Notes: generated from the sequence alone by a model not told the origin. Shown: positions 1 through 9,212, counted from the first letter of the stretch. The stretch: DNA of 64,000 bases from Pseudomonadota bacterium (GCA_041395565.1 JAWLAI010000002.1:496001-560000), one strand, 5' to 3'. A program made the numbers and translations.

Positions 1-921
1 TGGTCGGCGGTGCGTTTCTGAATCTCCATTTCGTAGAGCTTGGACTTGAGCTGCTTCATCGCCGTGGCCTTGTTCTTGTGCTGCGAGCGGTCGCTCTGGC
101 ACTGCACCACGATGCCGCTGGGTGCATGCGTGATACGCACCGCCGACTCCGTACGGTTGACGTGCTGGCCGCCGGCGCCGCTGGCGCGGTAGACATCGAT
201 GCGCAGGTCGGCCGGATTGATGTCGATCTCGATGTCGTCGTCGATCTCGGGCGCAACGAACACCGCGGCGAACGAGGTGTGGCGGCGGTTGCCGGAATCG
301 AACGGTGACTTGCGCACCAGCCGGTGCACGCCGATCTCGGTTCGCAGCCAGCCGAAGGCGTAGGGGCCGTCGAATTTCACGGTCGCGCTCTTGATGCCGG
401 CGACCTCGCCGGGAGACACCTCGATCAGCTCGGCGTCGAAGCCGTGCCGCTCGCCCCAGCGCAGGTACATCCGCAGCAGCATCTCGGCCCAGTCCTGGGC
501 CTCGGTACCGCCGGAACCGGCCTGGATGTCAAGGAAGGCGCTGGCCTCGTCCATCTCGCCCGAGAACATGCGGCGGAACTCCAGGTCGCCGATCTCCGTC
601 TCCAGGGCATCCAGGTCCTGCTCGATGATATCGAGCGTCTCCTGGTCGTTCTCCTCCGCCGCCACCTCCAGCAGCTCACGCGCATCGCTCACGCCCTGGC
701 TGAGCCGGTTGAGCGTCAGCACCACCTCCTCGAGCCGCGCGCGCTCGCGCCCCAGTTCCTGCGCGCGCTCCGGCTTGTTCCAGACATCGGGGACCTCGAG
801 TTCGCGGACGACCTCGGTCAGCCGCTCCGACTTGGCATCGAGGTCAAAGATACCCCCTAAGGCTGGCCGTACGCCCGTCAAGGTCCTTGATGTGATTGCG
901 GATGGTGGTCAGATCAGCCAT
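1..921 (-). CDS. prfB: Peptide chain release factor 2 (partial, programmed frameshift)
   Basis: Release factor 2 recognises UGA and UAA stop codons and triggers peptidyl-tRNA hydrolysis on the ribosome. The first ATG is at 921-919. Twenty-five codons follow, ending in CTT and an in-frame TGA at 846-844; the rest of the protein is in the +1 frame, as usual for this family. Visible in the second frame are the stop-recognition tripeptide SPF (in KSPFDSGNRR) and the catalytic GGQ in GAGGQHVN, coded at 173-165. The window edge removes roughly the last 60 residues. It lies 26 bp downstream of recJ on the same strand, the recJ-prfB order found in Escherichia coli and Xanthomonas. A plain ORF call would miss the first 25 codons. 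Confidence 0.95.
844..858 (-). promoter_or_regulatory. prfB +1 programmed frameshift signal
   Basis: On the minus strand an internal Shine-Dalgarno-like AGGGGG (858-853) stands three bases before the slippery CTT followed by TGA and C. This is the canonical autoregulatory site: when release factor 2 is scarce the ribosome pauses at UGA, slips forward one base and makes the full protein. The reading frame continues as Asp-Leu-Asp-Ala directly after the shift. Confidence 0.95.
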
Positions 922-947
922 GGTGCGACACTAAATGAGCGTGAAAA

Positions 948-2705
948 TCAGGCGCGTGATGATACACCGGATAACACCTCGCGGCCACCGCCGGGCAGCG
1001 GCTCCAGGTATTCGACACGCAGTTGCGGACCGAGTCGGCCACGGAATTCATTGACATCCAGCCGGTAGGCCAGCCGCGCCTGCCGGCAGCTCGCGGGCAC
1101 CGGGTCGGTATTGAACGCGATCGCCTCGAGGCGACCGGCACCGGCGCGCAGCACCAGTTTCAGGTGCCGCTCACCGACCACGCGCTGCTCGAGAATCGTG
1201 AATTCGCCGTCGAACAGCGGCTCCGGAAACCCCTGCCCCCAGGGACCGGCATCGCGCAGGGTCTGCGCCGTGGTCAGCGAGAACTCCTCCTCCGTGAGCG
1301 TCCCGTCCGAATAGAGCACGCAATCCAGATCATCCGCGCCGAGATGGCGCGAGACCTCGGCATCGAAGGCCGCGGCGAACGCCGTGAAGTCCCGCTCCGC
1401 CAGCGTCAGCCCGGCCGCCATCGCATGACCGCCGAAACGCCGGATCAGCGCCGGGTGGCGCGCCGCCACGGCATCGAGCGCATCGCGGATGTGCAGGCCG
1501 GGGATCGAGCGTGCCGACCCCTTGATCTCGCCTGCCGCACTGCGCGCGAAGGCGATCACCGGCCGGTGCACTCGCTCCTTGATACGCGCGGCGAGGATGC
1601 CGATCACGCCCTGGTGCCAGTCCGGGTCGAACAGGCACAACCCGGTCGGCAGCTGCCTGTCCCGCAATTCGAGATCCGCAAGCGCAGCCAGTGCCTGTGC
1701 CTGCATGTCCGACTCGATTTCCTTGCGGTCGCAGTTAAGGGCGTCAAGCCGGGCGGCCATTTCGCGCGCACGCGGCATGTCATCGGCCAGCAGGCACTCG
1801 ATCCCCAGCGACATGTCGTCCAGGCGCCCGGCCGCATTCAGCCGCGGTCCCACCGCAAAACCGAGATCGGCCGCCACCGCACGGGCGGAATTGCGGCCAC
1901 CCGCCTCCAGCAGGGCGCGCATACCCGGCACGCAGAGGCCGGCGCGGATCCGCGCCAGGCCCTGCTGCACCAGGACGCGGTTGTTGCGGTCCAGCGGCAC
2001 CACGTCGGCCACCGTGCCGAGCGCGACCAGGTCCAGCCATTGCGCCAGGTTGGGCTGCGGCCGCTGCGGCGTGAACCAGCCACGCTCGCGCAGGTGGGCG
2101 CGTAATGCGAGCATGACATAGAACGCCACACCGACACCGGCCAGCGCCTTGCTCGGAAACGCCTCGCCCGGCTGGTTCGGATTGACGATGACATCGGCTG
2201 CAGGCAAGTCGGCGCCGGGCAGGTGATGATCGGTGATAAGTACGCGGATGCCGGCCTGCCGCGCCGCCGCCACCCCGGCCACGCTGGAGATGCCGTTGTC
2301 CACGGTCATGATCAGCGCCGGCTGCAGGCGGCACGCGTCCGCGACGATCTCCGGCGTCAGCCCGTAGCCGTACTCGAACCGGTTCGGCACCAGATAGCGC
2401 ACGTCAGCGGCGCCCATGGCCCGCAGCGCACGCAGGACCAGCGCACAGCTGGTGGCGCCGTCGGCATCGAAATCGCCGACGACCAGGATGCGCTGCCGGG
2501 CCGCCATGACCTGTGCGAGCAGCGCCGCGGCGGCCCCTGCACCGCCGAGGCGCTGCGGCGGGATCAGCCGTTCCAGGCTGTAATCGAGTTCGGCGCCCGA
2601 GGCGACGGCGCGCGCGCTGTAGACCCGCCGCAGGATCGCGGGCAGGTCGTCCGGCAAACCGTCCGGCAGCGCCGCGATATTCCTCCGGATGATGCGCCGG
2701 CTCAT
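948..2705 (-). CDS. recJ: Single-stranded-DNA-specific exonuclease RecJ
   Basis: RecJ is a 5'-3' single-strand exonuclease acting in RecF-pathway recombination and mismatch repair. The 585-residue product matches the family size (577 in E. coli). The DHH phosphoesterase motifs are visible: DFDADG near residue 78, VDNGIS near 136 and TDHH near 158. The DHHA1 motif GGHAMAAG follows near residue 400, and a C-terminal OB-like region ends the protein. The start ATG overlaps the stop of the upstream gene by four bases (ATGA), so the two are translationally coupled; prfB follows 26 bp later. Confidence 0.96.
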   Translation of the reverse strand: MSRRIIRRNIAALPDGLPDDLPAILRRVYSARAVASGAELDYSLERLIPPQRLGGAGAAAALLAQVMAARQRILVVGDFDADGATSCALVLRALRAMGAADVRYLVPNRFEYGYGLTPEIVADACRLQPALIMTVDNGISSVAGVAAARQAGIRVLITDHHLPGADLPAADVIVNPNQPGEAFPSKALAGVGVAFYVMLALRAHLRERGWFTPQRPQPNLAQWLDLVALGTVADVVPLDRNNRVLVQQGLARIRAGLCVPGMRALLEAGGRNSARAVAADLGFAVGPRLNAAGRLDDMSLGIECLLADDMPRAREMAARLDALNCDRKEIESDMQAQALAALADLELRDRQLPTGLCLFDPDWHQGVIGILAARIKERVHRPVIAFARSAAGEIKGSARSIPGLHIRDALDAVAARHPALIRRFGGHAMAAGLTLAERDFTAFAAAFDAEVSRHLGADDLDCVLYSDGTLTEEEFSLTTAQTLRDAGPWGQGFPEPLFDGEFTILEQRVVGERHLKLVLRAGAGRLEAIAFNTDPVPASCRQARLAYRLDVNEFRGRLGPQLRVEYLEPLPGGGREVLSGVSSRA

Positions 2706-3742
2706 GCCTTCAGTCTCTCCTCGAACGGGCGCGTCCGTCGCCAGAAACCGCGCAGGCGTGCCCGGGTGGCCTGGATGCGTACGCCGTTACACGGCTCGAT
2801 CACCAGCGTGCCGATGCGGCCTGCGCCCAGCGCCGCCAGCAGTGGTGCGAACCAGCATGTCTCCAGCTGGTCGAGCTGGGTCAGCCAGCCCTCGATATCG
2901 TTGTAGTGTGCAGGCCATGCCAGCGAATCCAGCACCAGGAGCGCGCGCTGGCCGGCCGGCGCAACCGGCAGCAGCGTCTCCACCGCGGACGGCACGCGGC
3001 CACGGGGAATACCGGCATGGCGCGCCAGCCCCAAGGCCAGTGCATCGTCCGCGTATACCGCATCCACTTGTGCCGCGAGCGTGAGCGGCAGCACGCCGCC
3101 ACCCCACAACCACAGGCTGTTGATGACGGGTTCGCCACGCAGCTCGCGCGCGCGGTTGACCGGGTGATCGTGCAACAGCATCTGCAATTCAGTGAGTACG
3201 GCCTGCCAGCGCGCCGCATCCTCGCCGCGCGGGAGGAAATCGTCTATGTTGCGCCCGGCGGCCTGTGCCGGGGCAGTGGTATGCATGCGCGGCGCCGTCG
3301 CGAGCTCCAGATACCAGCGCTGCGGATGCGGCGCGCGCAGACTCCAGTCCTGCCCGGTCTGCAGTGCGTTGATGCCGGCCACCAGCGCGTCCGCCTCGTC
3401 CTGCGTGATGAAGAAACTGTGCCCTTCGAACAGGTGCAGCCGGCTCTGGTCTGCGCGCAGGTGCACGGGGTCGGCCCGCAGCACGTAGCGCGCCGGCGGC
3501 CGGCCGCTGTCGGCCAGGTAGCTCAGCGCCGCGGCCGGCAAGGTCGCAGTGGCGGGCACGCCGAACTGGTGTCCCAGCGCCGCGTCCCATCCGCGGTAGG
3601 TGACGGCGCCGGGCTCGCCCCGCGTCAGCAGGCGATCCAGCGCGGCCGGCCGTTGCCTGATGTGGCCAGTGATGCGCCGGTCGCAGTCCGGACCGGCCAG
3701 GCCCGGCAACAGCACGACGAGCTGGTCGAGCGCGGCAGCCAA
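2702..3742 (-). CDS. RpfE-like / COG4255 phosphoglycerate-mutase-like protein
   Basis: This 346-residue protein resembles the family annotated as RpfE or cofactor-independent phosphoglycerate mutase-like, which sits next to recJ in many gammaproteobacteria, including the Xanthomonas rpf region. Typical features are a LP-GLAGP start, the central NSLWLWGGG segment and a C-terminal WFAPLL segment followed by a basic tail. No alkaline-phosphatase-superfamily metal site is obvious, so catalysis is doubtful. It lies 7 bp downstream of thrC and overlaps recJ by four bases, so it is probably in the thrC-recJ-prfB transcript. The family's biochemical role is unknown to me. Confidence 0.75.
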   Translation of the reverse strand: MAAALDQLVVLLPGLAGPDCDRRITGHIRQRPAALDRLLTRGEPGAVTYRGWDAALGHQFGVPATATLPAAALSYLADSGRPPARYVLRADPVHLRADQSRLHLFEGHSFFITQDEADALVAGINALQTGQDWSLRAPHPQRWYLELATAPRMHTTAPAQAAGRNIDDFLPRGEDAARWQAVLTELQMLLHDHPVNRARELRGEPVINSLWLWGGGVLPLTLAAQVDAVYADDALALGLARHAGIPRGRVPSAVETLLPVAPAGQRALLVLDSLAWPAHYNDIEGWLTQLDQLETCWFAPLLAALGAGRIGTLVIEPCNGVRIQATRARLRGFWRRTRPFEERLKA

Positions 3743-3749
3743 AACCGGA

Positions 3750-4880
3750 TCAGGCCATGTTGTTCATGATCGCGGCCTTGACTGCACCGAGTTCGGCGTC
3801 CACGGTCAGCATGCCACCCTGGCACTGTTTGATGGCGGTATCCGGATCCTTGAGGCCATGGCCGGTCAGGGTGCACACCACGCTACTGCCTGCGGGAATG
3901 CGGCCGCTGCGGATATCGCGCAGGGCGCCGGCCACGGAAGCGGCGGAAGCCGGTTCACAGAAAATGCCCTCGCTCTCGGTAAGCAGCTTCTGTGTCTCGA
4001 GGATCAGTTCGTCGGTGCACTCGTCGAACCAGCCGCCGGATTCGCGTTGCGTCGTCCAGGCACGATCCCAGGACTGCGGGTGACCGATGCGGATGGCGGT
4101 GGCCACGGTTTCGGGATTGTCGACCATGTGCCCGCGCAGGAACGGTGCGGCGCCGGCGGCCTGGTAGCCGACCATGACCGGACGCTTGGCGGTCATTGCC
4201 GGCCGCGTGAATCTGCAGCTGCCGTCGCAGAAGGCACAGGCCCGGGTCTCAATGCCGGCATACTCGCTGTAGCCGATCCAGTGCGCGGTGATATTGCCGG
4301 CGTTGCCGACCGGCAGACAGTGGTAATCCGGTGCCCGGCCGAGCGCATCCACGATCTCGAATGCAGCGGTCTTCTGCCCCTGCAGGCGGTAGGGATTGAT
4401 GGAATTCACGATCGTCACCGGCGCCTCCTCGGCAACCTGTTTGACCAGCGCCATCCCGGCATCGAAGTTGCCGCGGATCTGGATCACCACTGCACCATGA
4501 ATCATGGCCTGGGCCAGCTTGCCGAGCGCGATCTTGCCCTCGGGGATGAGGACGAATGCAGTGATGCCGGCGCGTGCCGCGTAGGCCGCAGCCGCCGCGG
4601 AGGTATTGCCGGTCGACGCGCAGATGATGGCGCGGCTGCCCTCCGCCACCGCCTGCGTCACGGCCATGGTCATGCCGCGGTCCTTGAACGAGCCGGTGGG
4701 ATTGAGCCCTTCGTATTTCACGTAGATCTCGACATCGCGGCCCAACGTGGCGGGGATGTTTTCCAGCCGTATCAGCGGCGTGTTGCCCTCGCCGAGGCTG
4801 ATGACGCGCGTGTCGGCGGTGACCGGCAGCCGGTCGCGGTAGCGTTCGATCAGCCCGGTGTAGCGTTTCGATTCTGGCAT
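3750..4880 (-). CDS. thrC: Threonine synthase
   Basis: Converts O-phosphohomoserine to threonine with PLP, the last step of threonine synthesis. The PLP lysine lies in GSFKDRG (Lys66), the phosphate-binding loop is STGNTSA near residue 89, and PVGNAGNITAHW near 190 is typical. At 376 residues it is slightly longer than the usual 350-360. The extra length includes an unusual cysteine-bearing stretch near residues 214-222 (CAFCDGSC), just before the conserved GYQAAGAAPF. A Shine-Dalgarno AAAGGTAAAC precedes the ATG. The homoserine dehydrogenase gene lies upstream on the same strand, giving a hom-thrC pathway pair. Confidence 0.96.
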   Translation of the reverse strand: MPESKRYTGLIERYRDRLPVTADTRVISLGEGNTPLIRLENIPATLGRDVEIYVKYEGLNPTGSFKDRGMTMAVTQAVAEGSRAIICASTGNTSAAAAAYAARAGITAFVLIPEGKIALGKLAQAMIHGAVVIQIRGNFDAGMALVKQVAEEAPVTIVNSINPYRLQGQKTAAFEIVDALGRAPDYHCLPVGNAGNITAHWIGYSEYAGIETRACAFCDGSCRFTRPAMTAKRPVMVGYQAAGAAPFLRGHMVDNPETVATAIRIGHPQSWDRAWTTQRESGGWFDECTDELILETQKLLTESEGIFCEPASAASVAGALRDIRSGRIPAGSSVVCTLTGHGLKDPDTAIKQCQGGMLTVDAELGAVKAAIMNNMA

Positions 4881-4904
4881 GTTGTTTACCTTTCAGAAAT
4901 ATCG

Positions 4905-5134
4905 CGCGCAAAGACGCCATGATGCGAAGAAAATATTCATTGCCACAGGGGGCACAGAGCGCACAGAGAAAATTTGCTTCTGGTGTGGCGGAATCTGAAA
5001 GTCAGATACGGACACTACCGGTAGTGCCGGATTCACAGCAGTGACAGCAATGCTGTCCGGCCTGTTTTCCGCTGCGATCTCTGTGCCCTCTGTGGCTGGT
5101 TTTTAATACCTTTGCGCCTTGGCGTCTTTGCGCG
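4905..5134. repeat. Imperfect long inverted repeat between hom and thrC
   Basis: The thrC-hom gap (4881-5151) is filled by a palindromic arrangement. The left arm has CGCGCAAAGACGCCA at 4905-4919 and GCCACAGGGGGCACAGAG at 4942-4959. The right arm has the complements: CTCTGTGCCCTCTGTGGC at 5079-5096 (17 of 18 matching) and TGGCGTCTTTGCGCG at 5120-5134 (15 of 15). Arm spacing is nearly equal (22 and 23 bases). The centre holds a perfect 14-base palindrome, CACTACCGGTAGTG, at 5013-5026. There is no ORF inside. It looks like a small non-autonomous repeat; a related half-copy lies at 30151-30198. Confidence 0.8.
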
Positions 5135-5151
5135 AGGTGGTTCTCAGCTTG

Positions 5152-6471
5152 CTAATTCTTCACGCTCAAATGCTCAAGGCGGATGCGCGTGACGCTGCCG
5201 TGGATGCTGTCCAGCGCCTCGATCCTGGTGATCGCCGCGTTCATCTGGCGTTCCTGCACGACGTGCGTAAGCAGGATGATCGAGGCTCTGTCCGCTTCCG
5301 GGGCCGGCTCCTTTTGCAGGATCGCCTCGATGCTGATGCCGGCATCCCCGAGGATGCGCGCGACATCGGCCATGACGCCCGGCTTGTCGGTCACCTGCAT
5401 GCGCAGGTAATAGGCCGTCTCCACGTCCTCCATGGCCAGCACCGGCATGTCCGCGATCGCACCCGGCTGGAAGGCCAGGTGCGGCACGCGGTTCTTCGAA
5501 TCCACCGTGAGGGTGCGGGTGACGTCGATGATATCCGCGACCACCGCGGATGCGGTCGGCTCGGATCCGGCGCCCGCCCCGTAATACAGGGTCGGACCGA
5601 CGGCGTCGGCATTGACCAGCACCGCGTTCATCACACCGTCCACGTTGGCGATCAGGCGCCGTTCCGGGATGAGCGTCGGATGCACGCGCATCTCGATGCC
5701 GCGCCCGGTACGGCGCGTGAAGCCGAGATGCTTGATGCGGTAGCCGAATTCCTCGGCATAGCCGACGTCCTCGCGCGTGATGCGGCTGATGCCCTCGGTA
5801 TAGACCTTCTCGAACTGCAACGGGATGCCGAACGCGATCGAAGCCAGAATGGTGAGCTTGTGCGCGGCATCGATACCTTCGACGTCAAAAGTGGGATCGG
5901 CCTCGGCGTAACCGAGTGCCTGCGCCTCCTTCAGCACATCGCCGAAATCGCGGCCCTTGTCGCGCATCTCGGTCAAGATGAAGTTGCCGGTGCCGTTGAT
6001 GATGCCGGCCAGCCAGTTGATCTGGTTCGCCGCCAGGCCCTCGCGGATCGCCTTGATGATCGGGATGCCGCCGGCTACCGCCGCCTCGAAGGCCACCATC
6101 ACGCCCCGGTCCTGCGCGGCGCTGAAGATCTCGTTGCCGTGTTTGGCGATCAGCGCCTTGTTGGCGGTGACCACGTGCTTGCCGTTGGCAATGGCCTTGA
6201 GCACCAGCTCCCGCGCCGGCTCGTAACCGCCGATCAATTCCACCACGATCTGGATTTCGGGATTGTCCACCACGGCGAAGGCGTCGCCGGTCACCTGGAT
6301 GCCGTCGATTCCCGGCAGTCGGGCCGGATCGTATTCGCGTGCGGCCGCGTGCGTGATGCGGATGCCGCGACCGGCACGCCGGGTGATTTCCGCAGCATTG
6401 CGATTGAGCACATTGAACGTGCCCCCGCCCACTGTGCCCAGACCCAGCAGGCCGACATTCACCGGTTTCAC
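5152..6471 (-). CDS. hom: Homoserine dehydrogenase
   Basis: NAD(P)H-dependent reduction of aspartate semialdehyde to homoserine, the branch point to threonine and methionine. The 439-residue protein starts with the Rossmann motif GLLGLGTVGGG. It carries the catalytic region GTGNFILTEM and then ADPTFDVEGIDAAHKL around residues 190-210, and ends in a regulatory ACT domain (about residues 350-430, starting YYLRMQVTDKPGVMADVA). It is the monofunctional form, without aspartokinase. alaC lies 3 bp upstream on the same strand, so hom and alaC are co-transcribed; thrC follows after the repeat. Confidence 0.97.
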   Translation of the reverse strand: MKPVNVGLLGLGTVGGGTFNVLNRNAAEITRRAGRGIRITHAAAREYDPARLPGIDGIQVTGDAFAVVDNPEIQIVVELIGGYEPARELVLKAIANGKHVVTANKALIAKHGNEIFSAAQDRGVMVAFEAAVAGGIPIIKAIREGLAANQINWLAGIINGTGNFILTEMRDKGRDFGDVLKEAQALGYAEADPTFDVEGIDAAHKLTILASIAFGIPLQFEKVYTEGISRITREDVGYAEEFGYRIKHLGFTRRTGRGIEMRVHPTLIPERRLIANVDGVMNAVLVNADAVGPTLYYGAGAGSEPTASAVVADIIDVTRTLTVDSKNRVPHLAFQPGAIADMPVLAMEDVETAYYLRMQVTDKPGVMADVARILGDAGISIEAILQKEPAPEADRASIILLTHVVQERQMNAAITRIEALDSIHGSVTRIRLEHLSVKN

Positions 6472-6474
6472 AGA

Positions 6475-7686
6475 TTATCCTCCAGAGGCTTGCGCGGCCT
6501 GTCCCTGGTCGCGGCGGAACATGTCCTTGATGCAACGTATCGCCTGGCGTGTACGGTGCAGATTCTCGATCAGACCGAAGCGCACGAACTCGTCGCCGTA
6601 TTCACCGAAGCCGATGCCGGGCGAGACCGCCACCTTGGCCTCGCTCAGGAGTTTCTTGGAAAACTCCAGCGAGCCCAGCGCGCGGTACTGTTCGGGAATG
6701 CGTGCCCACACGAACATGGTCGCCATCGGTTTCTCCACTGCCCAGCCGGCGGCATTGAGGCCGTCACAGAGCACGTCACGCCGCTCCTGATACATCTCGC
6801 AGATCTCGCGCACACAGTCCTGCGGACCTTCCAGTGCGGCGATGGCTGCAACCTGGATGGGCGTGAACATACCGTAGTCAAGGTAGGACTTGATGCGCGC
6901 CAGCGCGGCAACCAGCGTTTCGTTGCCGCACATGAAACCGACGCGCCAGCCCGGCATGTTGTAGCTCTTGGACAGCGAGAAGAATTCCACCGCGATATCC
7001 TTGGCACCCGGCACCTGCAGGATGGATGGCGCCTTGTAACCGTCGAACACCAGGTCGGCATAGGCCAGGTCCTGGATCACCCAGATCTCGTGCTCGCGCG
7101 CGATCGCGACCACCTTCTCGTAGAAGTCGAGTTCGACGCACTGCGCGGTCGGGTTGCCGGGAAAATTCAGCACCAGCATCTTCGGTTTGGGCCACGAGTC
7201 CTTGATGGCCTTCTCCAGCTCCTCGAAGAAATGGTCCAGATGCGGCCCGAGCGGTACGTGGCGGATATCCGCCCCGGCGATGGCGAAGCCGTAGGGGTGA
7301 ATGGGATAGGCCGGATTCGGCACCAGCACGGCATCGCCCGGCCCCACCACGGCCAGCGCCAGATGCGCCAGACCCTCCTTGGAACCGATGGTGACGATGG
7401 CGTTGCGTTCCGGATCGAGCACGACGTCGTAGCGCCGCCGGTACCAGTCGCAGATCGCCTTGCGCAGGCGCGGTATCCCGCGCGAGAGCGAATAGCGATG
7501 CGTATCGCCGCGCTGCGCGGTCTCGATCAGCTTGTCGACGATATGCTGCGGCGTGGGCTGATCCGGATTGCCCATGCCGAAGTCGATGATATCCTCGCCG
7601 CGCGCCCGTGCCTGCGCCTTCAACTCATTGACTATATTGAAAACGTACGGGGGCAGCCGCTTGATGCGGGCAAAATCCTCAATCAC
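6475..7686 (-). CDS. alaC: Alanine-synthesising aminotransferase AlaC
   Basis: A fold-type I PLP aminotransferase of the AlaC (YfdZ) group that makes alanine from pyruvate and glutamate. The 403-residue product opens with the group's IKRLPPYVF segment and has the DFGMGNPDQPTP substrate loop, NFPGNPTA near residue 175, and the PLP lysine in SLSKSYNMPGWR. The start codon is GTG at 7686. Only three bases separate it from hom, and this alaC-hom-thrC order is common in gammaproteobacteria. The upstream gap to the divergent 7848 gene contains a short CTCTC-TTT-GAGAG inverted repeat that could be regulatory. Confidence 0.93.
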   Translation of the reverse strand: MIEDFARIKRLPPYVFNIVNELKAQARARGEDIIDFGMGNPDQPTPQHIVDKLIETAQRGDTHRYSLSRGIPRLRKAICDWYRRRYDVVLDPERNAIVTIGSKEGLAHLALAVVGPGDAVLVPNPAYPIHPYGFAIAGADIRHVPLGPHLDHFFEELEKAIKDSWPKPKMLVLNFPGNPTAQCVELDFYEKVVAIAREHEIWVIQDLAYADLVFDGYKAPSILQVPGAKDIAVEFFSLSKSYNMPGWRVGFMCGNETLVAALARIKSYLDYGMFTPIQVAAIAALEGPQDCVREICEMYQERRDVLCDGLNAAGWAVEKPMATMFVWARIPEQYRALGSLEFSKKLLSEAKVAVSPGIGFGEYGDEFVRFGLIENLHRTRQAIRCIKDMFRRDQGQAAQASGG

Positions 7687-7847
7687 GCTGGTAACCGGTT
7701 ATTTCCTTGTTTATGAAGTAATTACTGCGCTCTCTTTGAGAGTGCCTACGGTACTCAAAAGCGCGGGGGGAAACAAGGGGATGTACAGGGGCAGCGCAGG
7801 ATTTCGGCGCCGCCGCGCCCGGCGCGGCGCTGTGCTATGGTTGGCCC

Positions 7848-8213
7848 ATGCGCTTCTCCCTGGACACCGGCGGCGGCAACAGCATCCAGTCCTACAGCGA
7901 TCAGGGGGTCGTCATCAGCGACCGGGTGTACGCCAGCAGCGTGCTGGTCACCGCACTGCAGGTCGAGACCTGGACCCCGGGCACGATCGCCGATCTGGAC
8001 GAGTCCCACCTCGCACCGCTGCTCGCACACCAGCCCGGTATCGTCATCCTGGGCACCGGCGCACGCCTCGTCTTCCCCGCCCCGCGGCTGCTGGCCGGCA
8101 TCCAGCAGCACGGGATCGGCGTCGAGGTGATGGCGAACGCCGCTGCCGTACGCACCTTCAATGTGCTGCTCTCGGAAGACCGCCCGGTGCTGCTGGCGTT
8201 GCTGCAGGGTTAA
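7848..8213 (+). CDS. Mth938-like domain protein (DUF498)
   Basis: A 121-residue cytoplasmic protein of the Mth938/NDUFAF3-like fold. Characteristic are the central PGIVILGTGARLVFPAP segment (LGTG near residue 67) and the C-terminal NAAAVRTFNVLLSEDRP segment near residues 97-113. The mitochondrial relative NDUFAF3 is a complex I assembly factor; the bacterial role is not established. It is divergent from alaC and has no cotranscribed partner apart from the YqhA-like gene 155 bp downstream. Confidence 0.85.
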   Translation: MRFSLDTGGGNSIQSYSDQGVVISDRVYASSVLVTALQVETWTPGTIADLDESHLAPLLAHQPGIVILGTGARLVFPAPRLLAGIQQHGIGVEVMANAAAVRTFNVLLSEDRPVLLALLQG

Positions 8214-8330
8214 TGCCAGCGACAGCAAGCCAGGCCGGGATCCGGATCGACTGATCTGCCCGTGCGGGATGGAAAGTCACAAGCGGCGGACATCCAGCGG
8301 CCCCGGCCCGCACAGCAGCACCGATTCGTC

Positions 8331-8336
8331 TACAAT
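8331..8336 (+). promoter_or_regulatory. Possible -10 element before the YqhA-like gene
   Basis: TACAAT stands 32 bases before the ATG at 8369. No good -35 hexamer is visible at the right spacing, so this is only a candidate. Confidence 0.3.
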
Positions 8337-8368
8337 AGCGCCCTTTGCCTGCCAGCGGATGATCGACT

Positions 8369-8863
8369 ATGGAACACACCTTCGAACGCCTCATGTATGC
8401 CAGCCGCTGGATACTCGCGCCGATCTACCTGGGACTGAGCATCGCCCTCCTGCTGGTGGGCATCAAATTCTTCCAGGAGGCGGTGCATACCCTGCCGCTG
8501 GTGCTGGGGCTGAAGGAGGCGGACCTGGTACTGGTCACGCTGTCGCTGGTCGACATGGCACTGGTCGGCGGCTTGCTGGTGATGGTGATGCTGAGCGGGT
8601 ACGAGAACTTCGTCTCGCGCATCGACGTGGCGGAAAATACCGAAAAACTGTCCTGGCTGGGCAAGCTGGACTCGGGCTCGCTGAAGCAGAAGGTCGCCGC
8701 ATCGATCGTGGCGATCTCCTCCATCCACCTGCTCAAGGCCTTCATGAATGCGCAGAACATCAGCAATGACAAGCTGATGTGGTTTGTGATCATCCACCTG
8801 ACCTTCGTGCTCTCGGCGCTGGGTATGGCGCTGGTGGACCGCATGAACCAGCAGGCGCACTGA
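8369..8863 (+). CDS. UPF0114 (YqhA-like) inner membrane protein
   Basis: A 164-residue integral membrane protein that closely fits the UPF0114/YqhA family: an N-terminal RLMYASRWILAPIYLGL segment, a second helix ending in MLSGYENFVSR, the amphipathic LDSGSLKQKVAASIVAISSIH stretch and a C-terminal helix. Three or four membrane segments are seen (about residues 12-33, 53-75, 107-125 and 135-156). The family's function is unknown. It stands alone, with 155 bp before it and about 350 bp after it. Confidence 0.9.
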   Translation: MEHTFERLMYASRWILAPIYLGLSIALLLVGIKFFQEAVHTLPLVLGLKEADLVLVTLSLVDMALVGGLLVMVMLSGYENFVSRIDVAENTEKLSWLGKLDSGSLKQKVAASIVAISSIHLLKAFMNAQNISNDKLMWFVIIHLTFVLSALGMALVDRMNQQAH

Positions 8864-9212
8864 ATCGGACGCGCACTTCTCATCGCGCCCCGGCGGCACT
8901 GCAGCCGCGCGCCGGTCGCGGCGGCGCATCATTCCGAACCCGGCATTCAGGTTTGCGCGCCCGGGTACGATAACAAGCTTGTCCCGGCCGACCGAGGCGT
9001 CCGGGTCGGAGCGCCATCGGAACAGGTATACTGACCCGATAGCGGCGCCGGATTCGGGGGGAACGACGACCGTATGTCTTGTTGCCTGCCAGCGCCACCT
9101 GCAGCGCGTCGTCCGGGATGCGCGCGTGACCGCCCGGCGCGAACGCGGACATGCATCACACCCGCGCACAGGGATTTCTGTTTCACTGGACCCGGAACGC
9201 ATTGAATTCGGG
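8864..9212. other. Gene-free stretch
   Basis: This 349-base GC-rich gap lies between the YqhA-like gene and the CAP-domain lipoprotein gene. The downstream frame stays open back to 8979, but that stretch is arginine-rich, lacks a signal peptide and looks like chance. I see no RNA gene, hairpin terminator or repeat. Confidence 0.5.

Noticed and set aside
5119..7716. 865-codon plus-strand open frame
   Set aside because: Antisense to hom and alaC, both intact and recognisable. Likewise the long frames at 37433-40024 (antisense to tilS and accA) and 20292-22313 (antisense to the AsmA-like gene).
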